A stretch of 64,000 nucleotides of DNA from an uncultured Kordia sp. GTDB taxonomy: Bacteria; Bacteroidota; Bacteroidia; Flavobacteriales; Flavobacteriaceae. The notes beneath the pieces are model-generated. The model saw only the letters and a program-made list of their open reading frames with translations, was not told where the DNA came from and did no database searches. Positions within the stretch are counted from its first letter, which is position 1. Each line of letters opens with the position of its first letter. Of the stretch, positions 50,828 through 60,153 are shown piece after piece. Made by a program: the position numbers and the translations under genes. The stretch spans positions 372,001-436,000 of the forward strand of contig NZ_CANMEZ010000001.1 of assembly GCF_947496985.1 (NCBI RefSeq), in the 5' to 3' direction.

Positions 50828-51838
50828 TTAGTTTATAAATATTTGTTCTTCTCTATATGCAGATGGAGAAATTTTATACCAACTTTTAAAAGCATTCACA
50901 AAAGCACTCGGGTTAGAATAACCAAGTAAATAACTAATTTCTTTAATACTATTTGTTGATGCTAAATACTCTACAGCCATACTTTGTTTTAGTTCATTTA
51001 ACAATTGACTATATGTTGTATTTTCTTTTTTAAGTTTGCGTTGCAAAGCACGTTCGGATACATGTAAATGATTTGCTACAATATTCAATTTCGGAAAATC
51101 AGGATCTAACAATTTACAAATGACCTGTTTAACAACATCCGTAATTTTTTCTGATTTTCCTACTTGTGCAGATAAACGTTTACAGACTAGTTTTTCTAAG
51201 TGTACAAACAATTCGTAATCAGCATAAACAATTTCTTCATCTAAGATCTCAGAAGGAAATTCTATACAGTTTTGCTCTTTATTTGAAACAATTGTAGCGT
51301 GAAATATTCGTTCATACAATGAAATGGAGTCAATTTCAAATTCAAAGGCTACATACGTAGGATGATGTTTTTTTAAAGTCAAAAAATAAATCTCCTTGCA
51401 TACAAAAACCATCGAACTTATAATCAATTGTTTACACACAACAGGATACTTTTCTTTAACGGATTCGTCAATTTCAAAATATAGTTTAAAGCGTGTATTT
51501 TCTTTTTTTAATCGCAATGCAATCACATTACTAATCAAATTAAAAGACGACAATGCTTGCGCTAATCCATTTCCAATAGTCTTACTTGTTTGTATCAACT
51601 GACCTACAATACCAAGAGCCGCAATGTTGGACTGTTCACCAAAATAAAGTCCTACATTTTGATTTTCTGTTTTTTCAACAATCAAGTGAAGTAAACTAGC
51701 AAACTGTTCAAACGAAACAAAATCGTTATCCTTAGTATCAACTTCATTCTGAAACAACATTGTTGTATCTATCTTCAATTGTGTAGCATAACTTAGGTAA
51801 CTAATAAAGATAGTTTTTGCTATTACTTTTTCATTCAT
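50828..51838 (-). CDS. AraC-family regulator with arabinose-binding-type N-terminal domain (OruR-like)
   Basis: The 336-residue protein has the large N-terminal AraC_binding/Arabinose_bd domain (about 20-210, VGLYFGEQSNIAALGIVGQLIQTSKTIGNGLAQ) and the C-terminal HTH (about 245-330, LNIVANHLHVSERALQRKLKKENTTYSQLL and EISYLLGYSNPSAFVNAFKSWY). It is divergent from the 121-residue membrane protein gene with 123 bp between starts and may control it. Confidence 0.9.
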   Translation of the reverse strand: MNEKVIAKTIFISYLSYATQLKIDTTMLFQNEVDTKDNDFVSFEQFASLLHLIVEKTENQNVGLYFGEQSNIAALGIVGQLIQTSKTIGNGLAQALSSFNLISNVIALRLKKENTRFKLYFEIDESVKEKYPVVCKQLIISSMVFVCKEIYFLTLKKHHPTYVAFEFEIDSISLYERIFHATIVSNKEQNCIEFPSEILDEEIVYADYELFVHLEKLVCKRLSAQVGKSEKITDVVKQVICKLLDPDFPKLNIVANHLHVSERALQRKLKKENTTYSQLLNELKQSMAVEYLASTNSIKEISYLLGYSNPSAFVNAFKSWYKISPSAYREEQIFIN

Positions 51839-51961
51839 ACTCTAAAAGTACACAAAGTATTTTCAAGAATAAAGTATGTGTCGTGTTATCGCAATTGATT
51901 GTCGTAAAACATTATAATTTTGATAAATTTCAATAGTTTATTTGCATAAAACATAAAGCAA

Positions 51962-52327
51962 ATGGAAAACTTAAAGTTTTGGCTATACTGTAACGCTATA
52001 TTTTCTATGATAAGTGGATTGTCTTTGCTTTTCGCTAATGAATTTCTACAAACATATTTAGGATTTCAAAATGTTATTGTACTTCCGAGTATTGGAATCA
52101 ATTTAATTGTATTTGCTTGTTGCATCTTAGTTATTACATCATATCATCTAAAACATAAAAAACTCCTCTTCCTAATTACATTGCTTGATATTCTGTGGGT
52201 CATTGGAAGTTGTATCTTAATTATTTTACAACTTTTTACACTCTCTACAAAAGGATATTGGCTGATTGGAATCATTGGTTGTATTGTTGGCTTGTTTGCA
52301 AAACAACAATATAAATACAGATTGTAA
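51962..52327 (+). CDS. Small four-helix membrane protein
   Basis: The 121-residue protein has four predicted membrane segments (about 8-25, 39-60, 69-92, 97-114) and no recognised family. Divergent orientation to the AraC regulator suggests control by it. Confidence 0.7.
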   Translation: MENLKFWLYCNAIFSMISGLSLLFANEFLQTYLGFQNVIVLPSIGINLIVFACCILVITSYHLKHKKLLFLITLLDILWVIGSCILIILQLFTLSTKGYWLIGIIGCIVGLFAKQQYKYRL

Positions 52328-52498
52328 CTATAAGAATTGGCTATAACTTAATTGTGTATTTTGTTTATATGGCTTTATTAATAGTGAGAAAACATTAATG
52401 AGTTTATAAAAAGGTAATGGTGTACTAAAAAATAACAATGAGTTATAGCTGCTTATAGTTATTACCCATAAAACTTTCATTTTAAAAAAATTAAAAAG
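52328..52498. other. Gene-poor intergenic stretch
   Basis: Nothing coding is evident. Together with the pseudogene fragment that follows, this forms a 435-bp gap between the small membrane protein and the esterase gene. Confidence 0.4.
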
Positions 52499-52655
52499 CA
52501 GTTTTTAACATTTCATCCGTCACATACAAATCTAACGCAACATAATCTTACTTTTAAATATTTTGATCTAGCACAGATAACGATTGTGTTCCAAAATCGG
52601 TCAATAATTTCAAAAATGAAATTGAGTTCATGAATAGTTTTTATATCAAAAGCAC
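52499..52655 (-). pseudogene. Decayed duplicate of the 5' end and promoter of the M23 gene
   Basis: About 157 bp matches 50640-50795 with many substitutions. From the ATG at 52631 it would read MNSISFLKLLTDFGTQSLSV and then LDQNI before two in-frame stops, compared with MTSTSFVKLLTDLGAQSLSV in the intact gene. The -7 box is also lost. It is a non-functional partial duplication about 1.9 kb from its parent, in the same orientation. Confidence 0.88.
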
Positions 52656-52762
52656 ATATTTAAAAATCTATGTTACTATTTTTTTCAAAACTGTAACAAT
52701 TGGAAAATAAAGTATTCTTTAATGATAGAGTCTAAAAACTTTATCATTAAAAACCAACCATC

Positions 52763-53932
52763 ATGAAATTCTTTAAAACCTTCTGTAGTATTTATATTTT
52801 ATTGTTTTTATGTATCAGTTTCGCACAAAACAAAGCTGCATCGGAAATTGAACATACTATTAATTCCAAAGTTTTTGGAAAAGAACGAAAAGTAAAGGTC
52901 TTTTTGCCCACTAGATACCACAGAGATTCTATTTCTAAATATGCAGTAACCTATGTTTTAGATGCACAACATCAGGTTTTTTGGGATGCAGCCAAAGGTA
53001 ACATTGGCTATATGGTTCATAATTATTCAGTAATCCCTATGATTGTTGTTGGTGTGGTTTCTGATAGTCGTGGCGCTGAATTTAACCCAAAATCCACTAA
53101 ATTACAGGAACATCTTCAAAACGAGGTATTTCCATTGATAGCTAAGACTTACAGAACTGATGATTTTAGAACTATTGTTGGTCATTCTTGGGGCGGCGCT
53201 TTTGTCGGAAATACCATATTTAGTGACAAACGTGATATGTTTGATGCGTATATTGGTATTAGTCCTTCTTTTGGAGATAAAGACAATGTGATTGTAAAAC
53301 ACGCTGATTCTTTATTAAAAAATAACACAACATTCGGAAAGTATTTATACTTCAGTCATGGCGATGTTGGAAGACGAGAAACGGAGTTTGCTGGCTATGT
53401 AAATAGTATTGATTCTTTGCTTAAAAAGTATCCAAATAAAACCATTGCTTGGCAACCAAGACCTATTGAAGGTGTTGGGCATTGGCAAATTGTTGGTCCT
53501 TCTATTTGCGATGGTTTGATTAGTATGAGTAGAAACTATTTTGCAGATCAAAAAGTATTGGAAGATTTTGCGAAAAAAGGAAACTTAAAAACACAGATTG
53601 ATCAATTTAACAAACAACGAAAAGAAATTTTCGGATATGTGCATGAAGCAAGTGTTGGATATTTAAACTTTGTTGGAAACGATTTTAAAGGTCAAAAGAA
53701 GTATGAAATTGCTATTGAGATTTACAAAATGGCTTTAGATAAAAAACCAAATGATGTACGAGTAAACATGAGTCTTTCTAATTTATATGATAAGATAAAT
53801 GAAACCGCCTTGGCAAAAGTAACTTTCACAAAGACAAAGGAATTGTTAGAAGCACAGAAAGCAGACTTTAGCGATAATTACTATAAAAACAACATGGAGT
53901 GGATTAATGAACGATTGGCGACTTATGAGTAA
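52763..53932 (+). CDS. Secreted esterase (Esterase-D / Fes-IroE type) with C-terminal TPR
   Basis: The 389-residue protein has a signal peptide (MKFFKTFCSIYILLFLCISFAQ) and an alpha/beta hydrolase of the putative esterase family (about 25-265). It carries the nucleophile elbow GHSWGGAFVG (Ser about 140), the acid region and the final GVGHWQI with the catalytic His (about 243). A C-terminal tail (about 280-389) contains a TPR-like pair KKYEIAIEIYKMALDKKPNDVRV. Relatives hydrolyse siderophores such as enterobactin, or other esters; the substrate here is unknown. Confidence 0.9.
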   Translation: MKFFKTFCSIYILLFLCISFAQNKAASEIEHTINSKVFGKERKVKVFLPTRYHRDSISKYAVTYVLDAQHQVFWDAAKGNIGYMVHNYSVIPMIVVGVVSDSRGAEFNPKSTKLQEHLQNEVFPLIAKTYRTDDFRTIVGHSWGGAFVGNTIFSDKRDMFDAYIGISPSFGDKDNVIVKHADSLLKNNTTFGKYLYFSHGDVGRRETEFAGYVNSIDSLLKKYPNKTIAWQPRPIEGVGHWQIVGPSICDGLISMSRNYFADQKVLEDFAKKGNLKTQIDQFNKQRKEIFGYVHEASVGYLNFVGNDFKGQKKYEIAIEIYKMALDKKPNDVRVNMSLSNLYDKINETALAKVTFTKTKELLEAQKADFSDNYYKNNMEWINERLATYE

Positions 53933-53960
53933 CATTTCGATTCACAAAAACGTTTAGAAA

Positions 53961-55982
53961 TTAGTTTGCTGAGACTCTCGAAGCAAGTTCTGCATATGCC
54001 TTTTTCTGTGAGTGAATGGCGTTCGCATCAAGCTTTACATATTTGTTTTTTTGCTTTGCATCAATGATTCTCGCTTTTACTGTGTCATCCAATTGCCATT
54101 GTACATACGATTTTACACGTGCATGAATATCTGCATCTAAAATTGGTGCAATGACTTCAATACGATGATCTAAGTTTCGTGTCATCCAATCAGCCGAACC
54201 GATGTACATTTTTTCATTTCCATCATTTCCAAAAATATACACACGTGCATGTTCTAAAAATTGTCCTAATACACTTTTGATTGTAATATGCTCGCTTTGC
54301 CCTTCAATACCTGGCACAACACAACAAATTCCACGGATAACCAGCTCAATTTTCACACCGGCATTACTTGCTTCATACAAGGCATCAATCATACGTTTGT
54401 CTTGAAGACTGTTCAATTTTAGCACAATATAAGCCTCTTTTCCAGCTCTTGCATTTTTGATTTCATTGTCAATTAATTCTAAAAACGTACTTCGTGTCGT
54501 AAATGGAGAAATAAGTAGTTTTTTACTTTTCGGAATAATGATTTCGCGTTCCAATACTTGAAATACTTGCTTCAATTCAGAAGTAATTCTTTCGTTGGTT
54601 GTCATCAAACAGAAATCTGTATATAAAGTTGCTGTTTTTTCATTGAAATTTCCTGTTCCGATATAACCATATCGTTTTAGCAATTCGTTTTCTATGCGTT
54701 CAATACATAAAATTTTTGAATGCACTTTGATACCTGGATAACTATATATGACATTGGCTCCATAATTTTCCAATATTTTCCCCCATTTGATGTTGTTTTG
54801 TTCATCAAATCGTGCTTTGGTTTCCATGAATACCGTAACTTTTTTACCATTTTTACAAGCATTGATTAACGCTGTTGTCAACCGAGATTCTTTGGCAACA
54901 CGATATAAAGTAATCTTGATATGCGTTACATGTTCGTCTGTCGCAGCTTCTTCTAATAATTCAGAAACATGATCAAATGATTCGTATGGAAAGTACAACA
55001 ATCTGTCTTTTTCTGAAATTGCAGTAAATACACTTTCATACTGATCTAATTCTTTGTTTCGAACAGGTAAAACTTTTGGTAATGACAATACTTTTTCTGT
55101 CGGATTTGGAAAGCTAAAAAAGTCTTTAAAGTTATGATATGTCCCACCTAACACAATATCTGTTTCATTAACATTGAGCTCTTTTTTGAGTTCATTTAGT
55201 AAAGTTTCAGGTGCTTTTTGATCAATCAACATTCGTGTTACCTGACCCGTATTTCTATTACTTAACGAATCCTTTATTTTCTCTAACAAGTTTCCAGAAT
55301 ATTCATTATCAATATACAATTCGGCATCGCGGGAAACCTTTACAGCATAAAATGTATTGTCAGGATATATTTTAGATAACTCATATTTTAAAACATCATC
55401 AACAAACGTAATATAATGTGTATTCTTTTCGGTTGGAAGTACTACAAATCGTGAAATATCTGATGGGATTTTGAAGACAATTAAACGTCCTTCCTGTACA
55501 GAAGCTAAATATAGTTGTTCGTTTTCAATAAAAATTTCCTCTTCTACAATTGTTCTTTCTAAGGTTAGTTTTTGTTGTAACTCTTTTTTGTAATATGCTT
55601 CCGCGAATTGTTGTTGTGCTGTTGTAAATTGTGTCCAATTGATTAGTGATATTCCTTCTTTTTCTAGCTCAGGAATAATTTGATGTTGAAAAATACGTCC
55701 AAATTCTTCTTGCTGAATATTTACTTCTTTTTTAATCTTACGCAGTAACTTGTTTGGCTTGGTAATAAGTTTTTTACGTAAGCTTTTGTCTAACTTTTTA
55801 ATTTGACGAATCGCAGAAACGCGTACTTTGAAGAATTCATCTAGGTTAGAAGAAAAAATTGCTAAAAACTTAATGCGTTCATACAATGGATTTCGTTGGT
55901 CAGCAGCTTCCTGCAACACACGATGATTGAAACGTAACCATGATAGATCTCTGTGATAATATTCTTTTGTAATTAAAGACAT
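53961..55982 (-). CDS. ppk: Polyphosphate kinase 1
   Basis: The 673-residue enzyme reversibly makes polyphosphate from ATP. The N-terminal domain starts with YYHRDLSWLRFNHRVLQEA. The catalytic PLD-like half has HSKILCIER near residue 420 (autophosphorylated His) and a second His in FLEHARVYIFGNDG near 577. GTGNFNEKTATLYTD and METKARFDEQNNIKWGK are the other PPK1 signatures. It is slightly shorter than the Escherichia coli enzyme (688) but complete. Confidence 0.96.
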   Translation of the reverse strand: MSLITKEYYHRDLSWLRFNHRVLQEAADQRNPLYERIKFLAIFSSNLDEFFKVRVSAIRQIKKLDKSLRKKLITKPNKLLRKIKKEVNIQQEEFGRIFQHQIIPELEKEGISLINWTQFTTAQQQFAEAYYKKELQQKLTLERTIVEEEIFIENEQLYLASVQEGRLIVFKIPSDISRFVVLPTEKNTHYITFVDDVLKYELSKIYPDNTFYAVKVSRDAELYIDNEYSGNLLEKIKDSLSNRNTGQVTRMLIDQKAPETLLNELKKELNVNETDIVLGGTYHNFKDFFSFPNPTEKVLSLPKVLPVRNKELDQYESVFTAISEKDRLLYFPYESFDHVSELLEEAATDEHVTHIKITLYRVAKESRLTTALINACKNGKKVTVFMETKARFDEQNNIKWGKILENYGANVIYSYPGIKVHSKILCIERIENELLKRYGYIGTGNFNEKTATLYTDFCLMTTNERITSELKQVFQVLEREIIIPKSKKLLISPFTTRSTFLELIDNEIKNARAGKEAYIVLKLNSLQDKRMIDALYEASNAGVKIELVIRGICCVVPGIEGQSEHITIKSVLGQFLEHARVYIFGNDGNEKMYIGSADWMTRNLDHRIEVIAPILDADIHARVKSYVQWQLDDTVKARIIDAKQKNKYVKLDANAIHSQKKAYAELASRVSAN

Positions 55983-56038
55983 TTTTTACTGTTCCTTTTA
56001 AAATACTAAAATTCTTGTGTTTTCTTTTCTTTGTTTGC

Positions 56039-56085
56039 CCAAAGAAAAGAAACAAAAGAAATGGCGCTTTTCCAGAGGTGTTTTT
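56039..56085. repeat. Dispersed intergenic repeat, copy 2
   Basis: Near-identical to 1468-1514: CCAAAGAAAAGAAACAAAAG, then AAAT or AAAG, GGCGC or GGTCAC and TTTTCCAGAGGT. It lies 56 bp upstream of the ppk start, in the same relation to the gene as copy 1 to xth. Confidence 0.7.
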
Positions 56086-56249
56086 TATTTTTCTTTTTTG
56101 GAAAAGATAAAACTACTCTTAAAGTTTCATATGTAACTGATTCTACTTAATGAAACTACAAACGAAAGTAGTTAATATTCAGTCATTAGACGTATTTTTC
56201 AATTAGGCTTAACAATATGGTAAAATATGATTTTACATATTGAAGTACA

Positions 56250-56810
56250 TCACTTTGACTGCTTTGTCCAAATTGTTTTAAACTGCTCACAAACAACTAG
56301 CATTTCTTCTGTCATTTTTTTATCACTTTCATTCATAGCGCTCGCAAAAAAGTCCCAATGTGCTTTTTTCCATTTTTTGAGTGCTTCTTTTTTTGTTCCC
56401 ATGTCCTTTTCTGCATAAGTTTTAGAAATTGTATTAAATGGAATTGTATCCACCTTTGTAATTTCAATAATCGCTAAAGCTTTCCCATCAAAATCTGTGA
56501 TAATATGCTTTACACCTACTTTTGGCAATGCTGCATTTGCTTCCTCATACCAAACATATAAACCTGATGAAGCTTGTTTTTTACCTTCTAACACTAACTT
56601 CCCTAACCGATTTGCATCTTGTTCATTATTATGAAAATACCAAGAATCTGGTAAGGTTTCTTTTTTTAATCCAGAATTTACTTTGGTATAATTAGTCCAC
56701 ATTTCAACAACTGTTTTGTCAATTGTATTGTCAGATTCCATTCCTTTTTTTGGTTCACTTTTGCAACTTACCAATAATAAAAACAAGATTATTGCTATAT
56801 TTTTCATCAT
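56250..56810 (-). CDS. ASCH-domain lipoprotein
   Basis: The 186-residue protein has an N-terminal lipobox (LLVSCKSE). An ASCH-type domain (about 55-180) follows with LGKLVLEGKKQASSGLYVWYEE, KHIITDFDGKALAIIEITKVDTIPF and the helical end EALKKWKKAHWDFFASAMNE. ASCH domains bind RNA or nucleotides inside cells, so a lipid-anchored form is odd. The start may be either of two adjacent ATGs (56810 or 56807). Confidence 0.82.
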   Translation of the reverse strand: MMKNIAIILFLLLVSCKSEPKKGMESDNTIDKTVVEMWTNYTKVNSGLKKETLPDSWYFHNNEQDANRLGKLVLEGKKQASSGLYVWYEEANAALPKVGVKHIITDFDGKALAIIEITKVDTIPFNTISKTYAEKDMGTKKEALKKWKKAHWDFFASAMNESDKKMTEEMLVVCEQFKTIWTKQSK

Positions 56811-56858
56811 TTACAAAGCGTTTTAAATTTATAGATAAGTTTTTATTTTATATAAGAT

Positions 56859-56883
56859 CTCGACTACATTCAATGTGACAAAC
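56859..56883. repeat. Diverged copy of the TCTCGACTGCGCTCGATATGACA element
   Basis: TCTCGACTACATTCAATGTG followed by ACAAA matches the segment from 478 at most positions. It is a short dispersed intergenic sequence of unknown role. Confidence 0.45.
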
Positions 56884-57026
56884 ATTAAACAAAATAAGAC
56901 GATTTTAGTATGTTTTGTTTAAACTACAATAATCCTATTCGGAAACAAAATTACTCACAAAACTTTAAGATTTCTATTCTTCAGACAAAGAAGTCATTAC
57001 CAAAAAAACGGCACAATTCTCCAAAC

Positions 57027-57040
57027 ATGATATTTATCAT
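57027..57040 (+). promoter_or_regulatory. FNR-like site upstream of hemN
   Basis: ATGATATTTATCAT has the core TGAT-n4-ATCA of FNR/CRP-family boxes, with 5-bp half-sites. Its centre (57033.5) is exactly 33 bp upstream of the centre of the perfect -7 box TACTTTTG at 57063-57070. Confidence 0.75.
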
Positions 57041-57062
57041 ATGACAGCCGCAAACTGCTCCT

Positions 57063-57070
57063 TACTTTTG
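57063..57070 (+). promoter_or_regulatory. -7 box TACTTTTG for hemN
   Basis: Perfect TAnnTTTG, 18 bp upstream of the ATG at 57088. Confidence 0.6.
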
Positions 57071-57087
57071 AATCATAATTATCAGGT

Positions 57088-58449
57088 ATGTGCAATTTAG
57101 TGAACAAATATAATGTGGCAGGTCCGCGATATACAAGTTATCCGACCGTTCCTTATTGGAATTTAGATACATTTTCATTGGAACAATGGAAAGTTTCATT
57201 ACGAAAATCGTTTCAAGAAAGTAATAGTAAAGAAGGAATAAGTATCTACATCCATCTGCCTTTTTGCGAAAGCCTATGTACGTTTTGCGGTTGTAACAAG
57301 CGAATAACAAAAAGGCACGATGTAGAAATTCCTTATATGAATACAGTTTTGAAAGAGTGGGCTTTGTACTGTGATCTGTTGGAAAATACACCAACGATTA
57401 AAGAACTTCATCTTGGCGGTGGAACGCCCACTTTTTTTTCACCAAAACATCTTCAAGAATTAATCGAGGGAATTCTATCACGTGCTACACTTGCCGAAGC
57501 ATACGAATTTAGCTTTGAAGGACATCCAAATAACACAACTGAAACACATTTGAAAACCTTATATAATCTAGGGTTTAGACGTGTGAGTTTTGGTGTACAA
57601 GATTATAATAAAAAGGTTCAAAAAGCCATTCATCGTATACAACCTTTTGAAAATGTAAAACGCGTTACGGAGCTTGCCAGAAATATTGGTTATACATCTG
57701 TGGGACACGATATTATTTTCGGATTACCATTTCAGACAACAGCACATGTTACAGAAACTATTGCTAAAACTAGAGAATTGGCACCAGATAGTATTGCTTT
57801 TTACAGTTATGCACATGTGCCGTGGATTAAAGGAAACGGACAACGTGGTTTTAAAGATGAAGATTTACCAACAGCAACTGAAAAAACAGCGCAATACAAT
57901 TTGGGTAAATTTCTACTAAAAGAAGCTGGTTATGTAGACATTGGCATGGATCATTTTGCATTGCCAACTGATGCCTTGTATACTTCTATGATTGAAAAAC
58001 GTTTGCATCGAAATTTTATGGGCTATACTGCTAATAAAACACAAGCTATGATTGGCTTGGGCGTTTCTTCCATTAGCGATAGTTGGTATGGTTTTTCGCA
58101 GAATGTTAAAGATATTGAAACGTATTATGAATTGGTAAATAAAGATATTATTCCTGTATTTAGAGGACATATCCTTACGGAAGAAGACCTCATCATTAGA
58201 AAACATATTTTGAACTTAATGTGTCACTTTAAAACTTCTTTGAATGATGAAATTGCAGCAATTCCTGAGCTAACAGAAATTCGTTGGAAACTGCAAGAGT
58301 TTGAAGCTGACGAATTAATTCAGATTAATAACAACACACTATACATTACTAAAAAAGGAAAACCTTTTGTACGTAACATTTGCATGGCTTTTGACGTATT
58401 ATTACAACGAAAAAAGCCAGCCACACAATTATTCTCAATGACTATTTAA
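57088..58449 (+). CDS. hemN: Oxygen-independent coproporphyrinogen III oxidase (radical SAM)
   Basis: The 453-residue radical SAM enzyme decarboxylates two propionate groups of coproporphyrinogen III to give protoporphyrinogen IX without oxygen. The cluster motif is in YIHLPFCESLCTFCGCNKR (Cys about 59, 63, 66, with the extra Cys 68 typical of HemN rather than HemW). GGGTPTFFSPKHL, SFGVQDYNKKVQKAI and DHFALPTDAL are further signatures, and the N-terminal KYNVAGPRYTSYPTVPYW is that of true HemN. An FNR-like site upstream predicts induction at low oxygen. It is in an operon with a universal stress protein gene 10 bp downstream. Confidence 0.95.
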   Translation: MCNLVNKYNVAGPRYTSYPTVPYWNLDTFSLEQWKVSLRKSFQESNSKEGISIYIHLPFCESLCTFCGCNKRITKRHDVEIPYMNTVLKEWALYCDLLENTPTIKELHLGGGTPTFFSPKHLQELIEGILSRATLAEAYEFSFEGHPNNTTETHLKTLYNLGFRRVSFGVQDYNKKVQKAIHRIQPFENVKRVTELARNIGYTSVGHDIIFGLPFQTTAHVTETIAKTRELAPDSIAFYSYAHVPWIKGNGQRGFKDEDLPTATEKTAQYNLGKFLLKEAGYVDIGMDHFALPTDALYTSMIEKRLHRNFMGYTANKTQAMIGLGVSSISDSWYGFSQNVKDIETYYELVNKDIIPVFRGHILTEEDLIIRKHILNLMCHFKTSLNDEIAAIPELTEIRWKLQEFEADELIQINNNTLYITKKGKPFVRNICMAFDVLLQRKKPATQLFSMTI

Positions 58450-58459
58450 AAAAACTAAA

Positions 58460-59293
58460 ATGAAAAAAATTATTGTACCCGTAGATTTCTCAAAACATTC
58501 AGAATATGCATTAGAAGCAGCGTCTATTTTAGCAAAAAAATACGATTCCGAAGTGTTGGCGTTGCACATGTTAGAACTGTCAAATGCGCTTATTTCTGAT
58601 TCAGATGGGAACAGACAAGCGGAAGCGGTTTTCTTCTTAAAATTAGCCGAACAAAAATTTACAGACTTTCTAGATAAACCCTATTTAAAGGATGTTAAGG
58701 TAACTCCTATTGTAAAACATTTTAAAGTATTTAGCGAAGTAAATGATGTTGCCAAAGAACACAATGCAGATTTAATTGTGATGGGATCACACGGATCAAG
58801 TGGAATAAAAGAAGTATTCATAGGATCGAACACTGAAAAAGTAGTGCGTCATTCAGATATTCCTGTGTTGGTTGTAAAATATAACCCAATTTTGATGGAC
58901 TTTGAAAATGTAGTTCTTGCTTGCGATTTTTCAAAGGAAGCCATTAAACCATATATCAATGCAAATGCTTTGTTTTCAAAACTTGGTGCTACGTTGCATT
59001 TGGTATATGTAAACTTACCTGGCTCAGGTTTTAAGAGTAGTACAGAAATGGAAGTGCGTGTGGCAGATTTTTTAAAGATTGCCGACGGACATACGGATCA
59101 TATGGAAAATGTACATTACGTTAGTGATTATTCAATTGAAGCTGGAATTTTAAACTTTGCTAGTACCAAAGGCGCTGATTTGATTGCCGTGGCAACACAC
59201 GGTCGCAAAGGTTTAGCTCACTTTTTTGAAGGAAGTATTTCAGAAGATATTGCAAATCATTCTACATTACCCGTAATGACATTCAAAATTTAA
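58460..59293 (+). CDS. Tandem universal stress protein (UspA family)
   Basis: The 277-residue protein contains two Usp domains. The first (about 1-145) has the intact ATP-binding motif VMGSHGSSGIKEVFIGSNTEKVVRHSDIPVLVV. The second (about 150-277) has VATHGRKGLAHFFEGSISEDIANHSTLPVMTF. It is 10 bp from hemN, and so under the same FNR-like site. Usp proteins of this type are common in oxygen-limitation regulons. Confidence 0.93.
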   Translation: MKKIIVPVDFSKHSEYALEAASILAKKYDSEVLALHMLELSNALISDSDGNRQAEAVFFLKLAEQKFTDFLDKPYLKDVKVTPIVKHFKVFSEVNDVAKEHNADLIVMGSHGSSGIKEVFIGSNTEKVVRHSDIPVLVVKYNPILMDFENVVLACDFSKEAIKPYINANALFSKLGATLHLVYVNLPGSGFKSSTEMEVRVADFLKIADGHTDHMENVHYVSDYSIEAGILNFASTKGADLIAVATHGRKGLAHFFEGSISEDIANHSTLPVMTFKI

Positions 59294-59327
59294 GATTGTT
59301 AGTTATTAATCTTATTAATTGTCCAAG

Positions 59328-59363
59328 AAGCAGGAAAAATTCAACATTTTCCTGCTTTTTTAG
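59328..59363 (+). terminator. Terminator of the hemN-usp operon
   Basis: AAGCAGGAAAA (59328-59338) pairs with TTTTCCTGCTT (59347-59357), followed by TTTT. Confidence 0.85.
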
Positions 59364-59444
59364 CTCTTAATGTTATGTTCTTTTTTTGATTTTTATGTAG
59401 TTTCATATAGCTTTAACTTTTTACACAAATATTAAACCTATTGT

Positions 59445-60122
59445 ATGAGATTTATATTGATATTCTTTTTTTTCCTTTTCATTTCTTGCTCCGACAAAAA
59501 CAAGTCAAAAGAACCTATAAAGAATGATAAGCAGCCTAAAAATTTCATTGCTGTTTTAGATACTATTTGGCAAAAAGAACAAGTTCCTATACGAAAACGA
59601 GATTCTTTACAACGGATTTACGGTGCAGATTCAGAACAGTACAAAAAGTATCAAAAAATCTATGAAGCAAATCATATGATTAATGAGAAGAAAGTAAGAG
59701 CAATTTTAGACGCTAATGGTTGGCCAACAAAAGAAATGATTGGTGAACAAGGAAATTTCACTATATGTAATGTAATTCAACATTCCGGTAATGAAATTCG
59801 CATAAAATACCTTCCAATGATGCAACAAGCTGTAAAAGACAAGAAATTAGAACCTCGATTTTTGGTAAGGGCTGAAGATAGAATTGCTACAGAACGAGGT
59901 GATTTACAAGTTTATGGAGGACAAATGAAGTATTATCCTGAAACCAAAAGTTTTAATCTTTGGCCTGTATATGATCCTGCAAATATTGATAAAAGAAGAA
60001 CTGAAATAGGACTAGATTCTATTGCTAAATTTCTAAAAAATAGGTTTGATTTTGAATGGAATCTTGAAGAACAAATTGCACGATCAGAAGCGTTTTTAAA
60101 AGCAAAAAAAGATACAGAATAG
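59445..60122 (+). CDS. Lipoprotein with DUF6624-like domain
   Basis: The 225-residue protein has a lipobox (FISCSDKN). The body has FIAVLDTIWQKEQVPIRKRDSL, ANGWPTKEMIGEQGN, QHSGNEIRIKYLPMMQQAV and DRIATERGDLQVYGGQM, the pattern of DUF6624 proteins. Function is unknown. It is not obviously linked to its stress-protein neighbours and is convergent with the second usp gene. Confidence 0.8.
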   Translation: MRFILIFFFFLFISCSDKNKSKEPIKNDKQPKNFIAVLDTIWQKEQVPIRKRDSLQRIYGADSEQYKKYQKIYEANHMINEKKVRAILDANGWPTKEMIGEQGNFTICNVIQHSGNEIRIKYLPMMQQAVKDKKLEPRFLVRAEDRIATERGDLQVYGGQMKYYPETKSFNLWPVYDPANIDKRRTEIGLDSIAKFLKNRFDFEWNLEEQIARSEAFLKAKKDTE

Positions 60123-60153
60123 CCTAACAGATTTTATTCAAATAAATTTCAAA

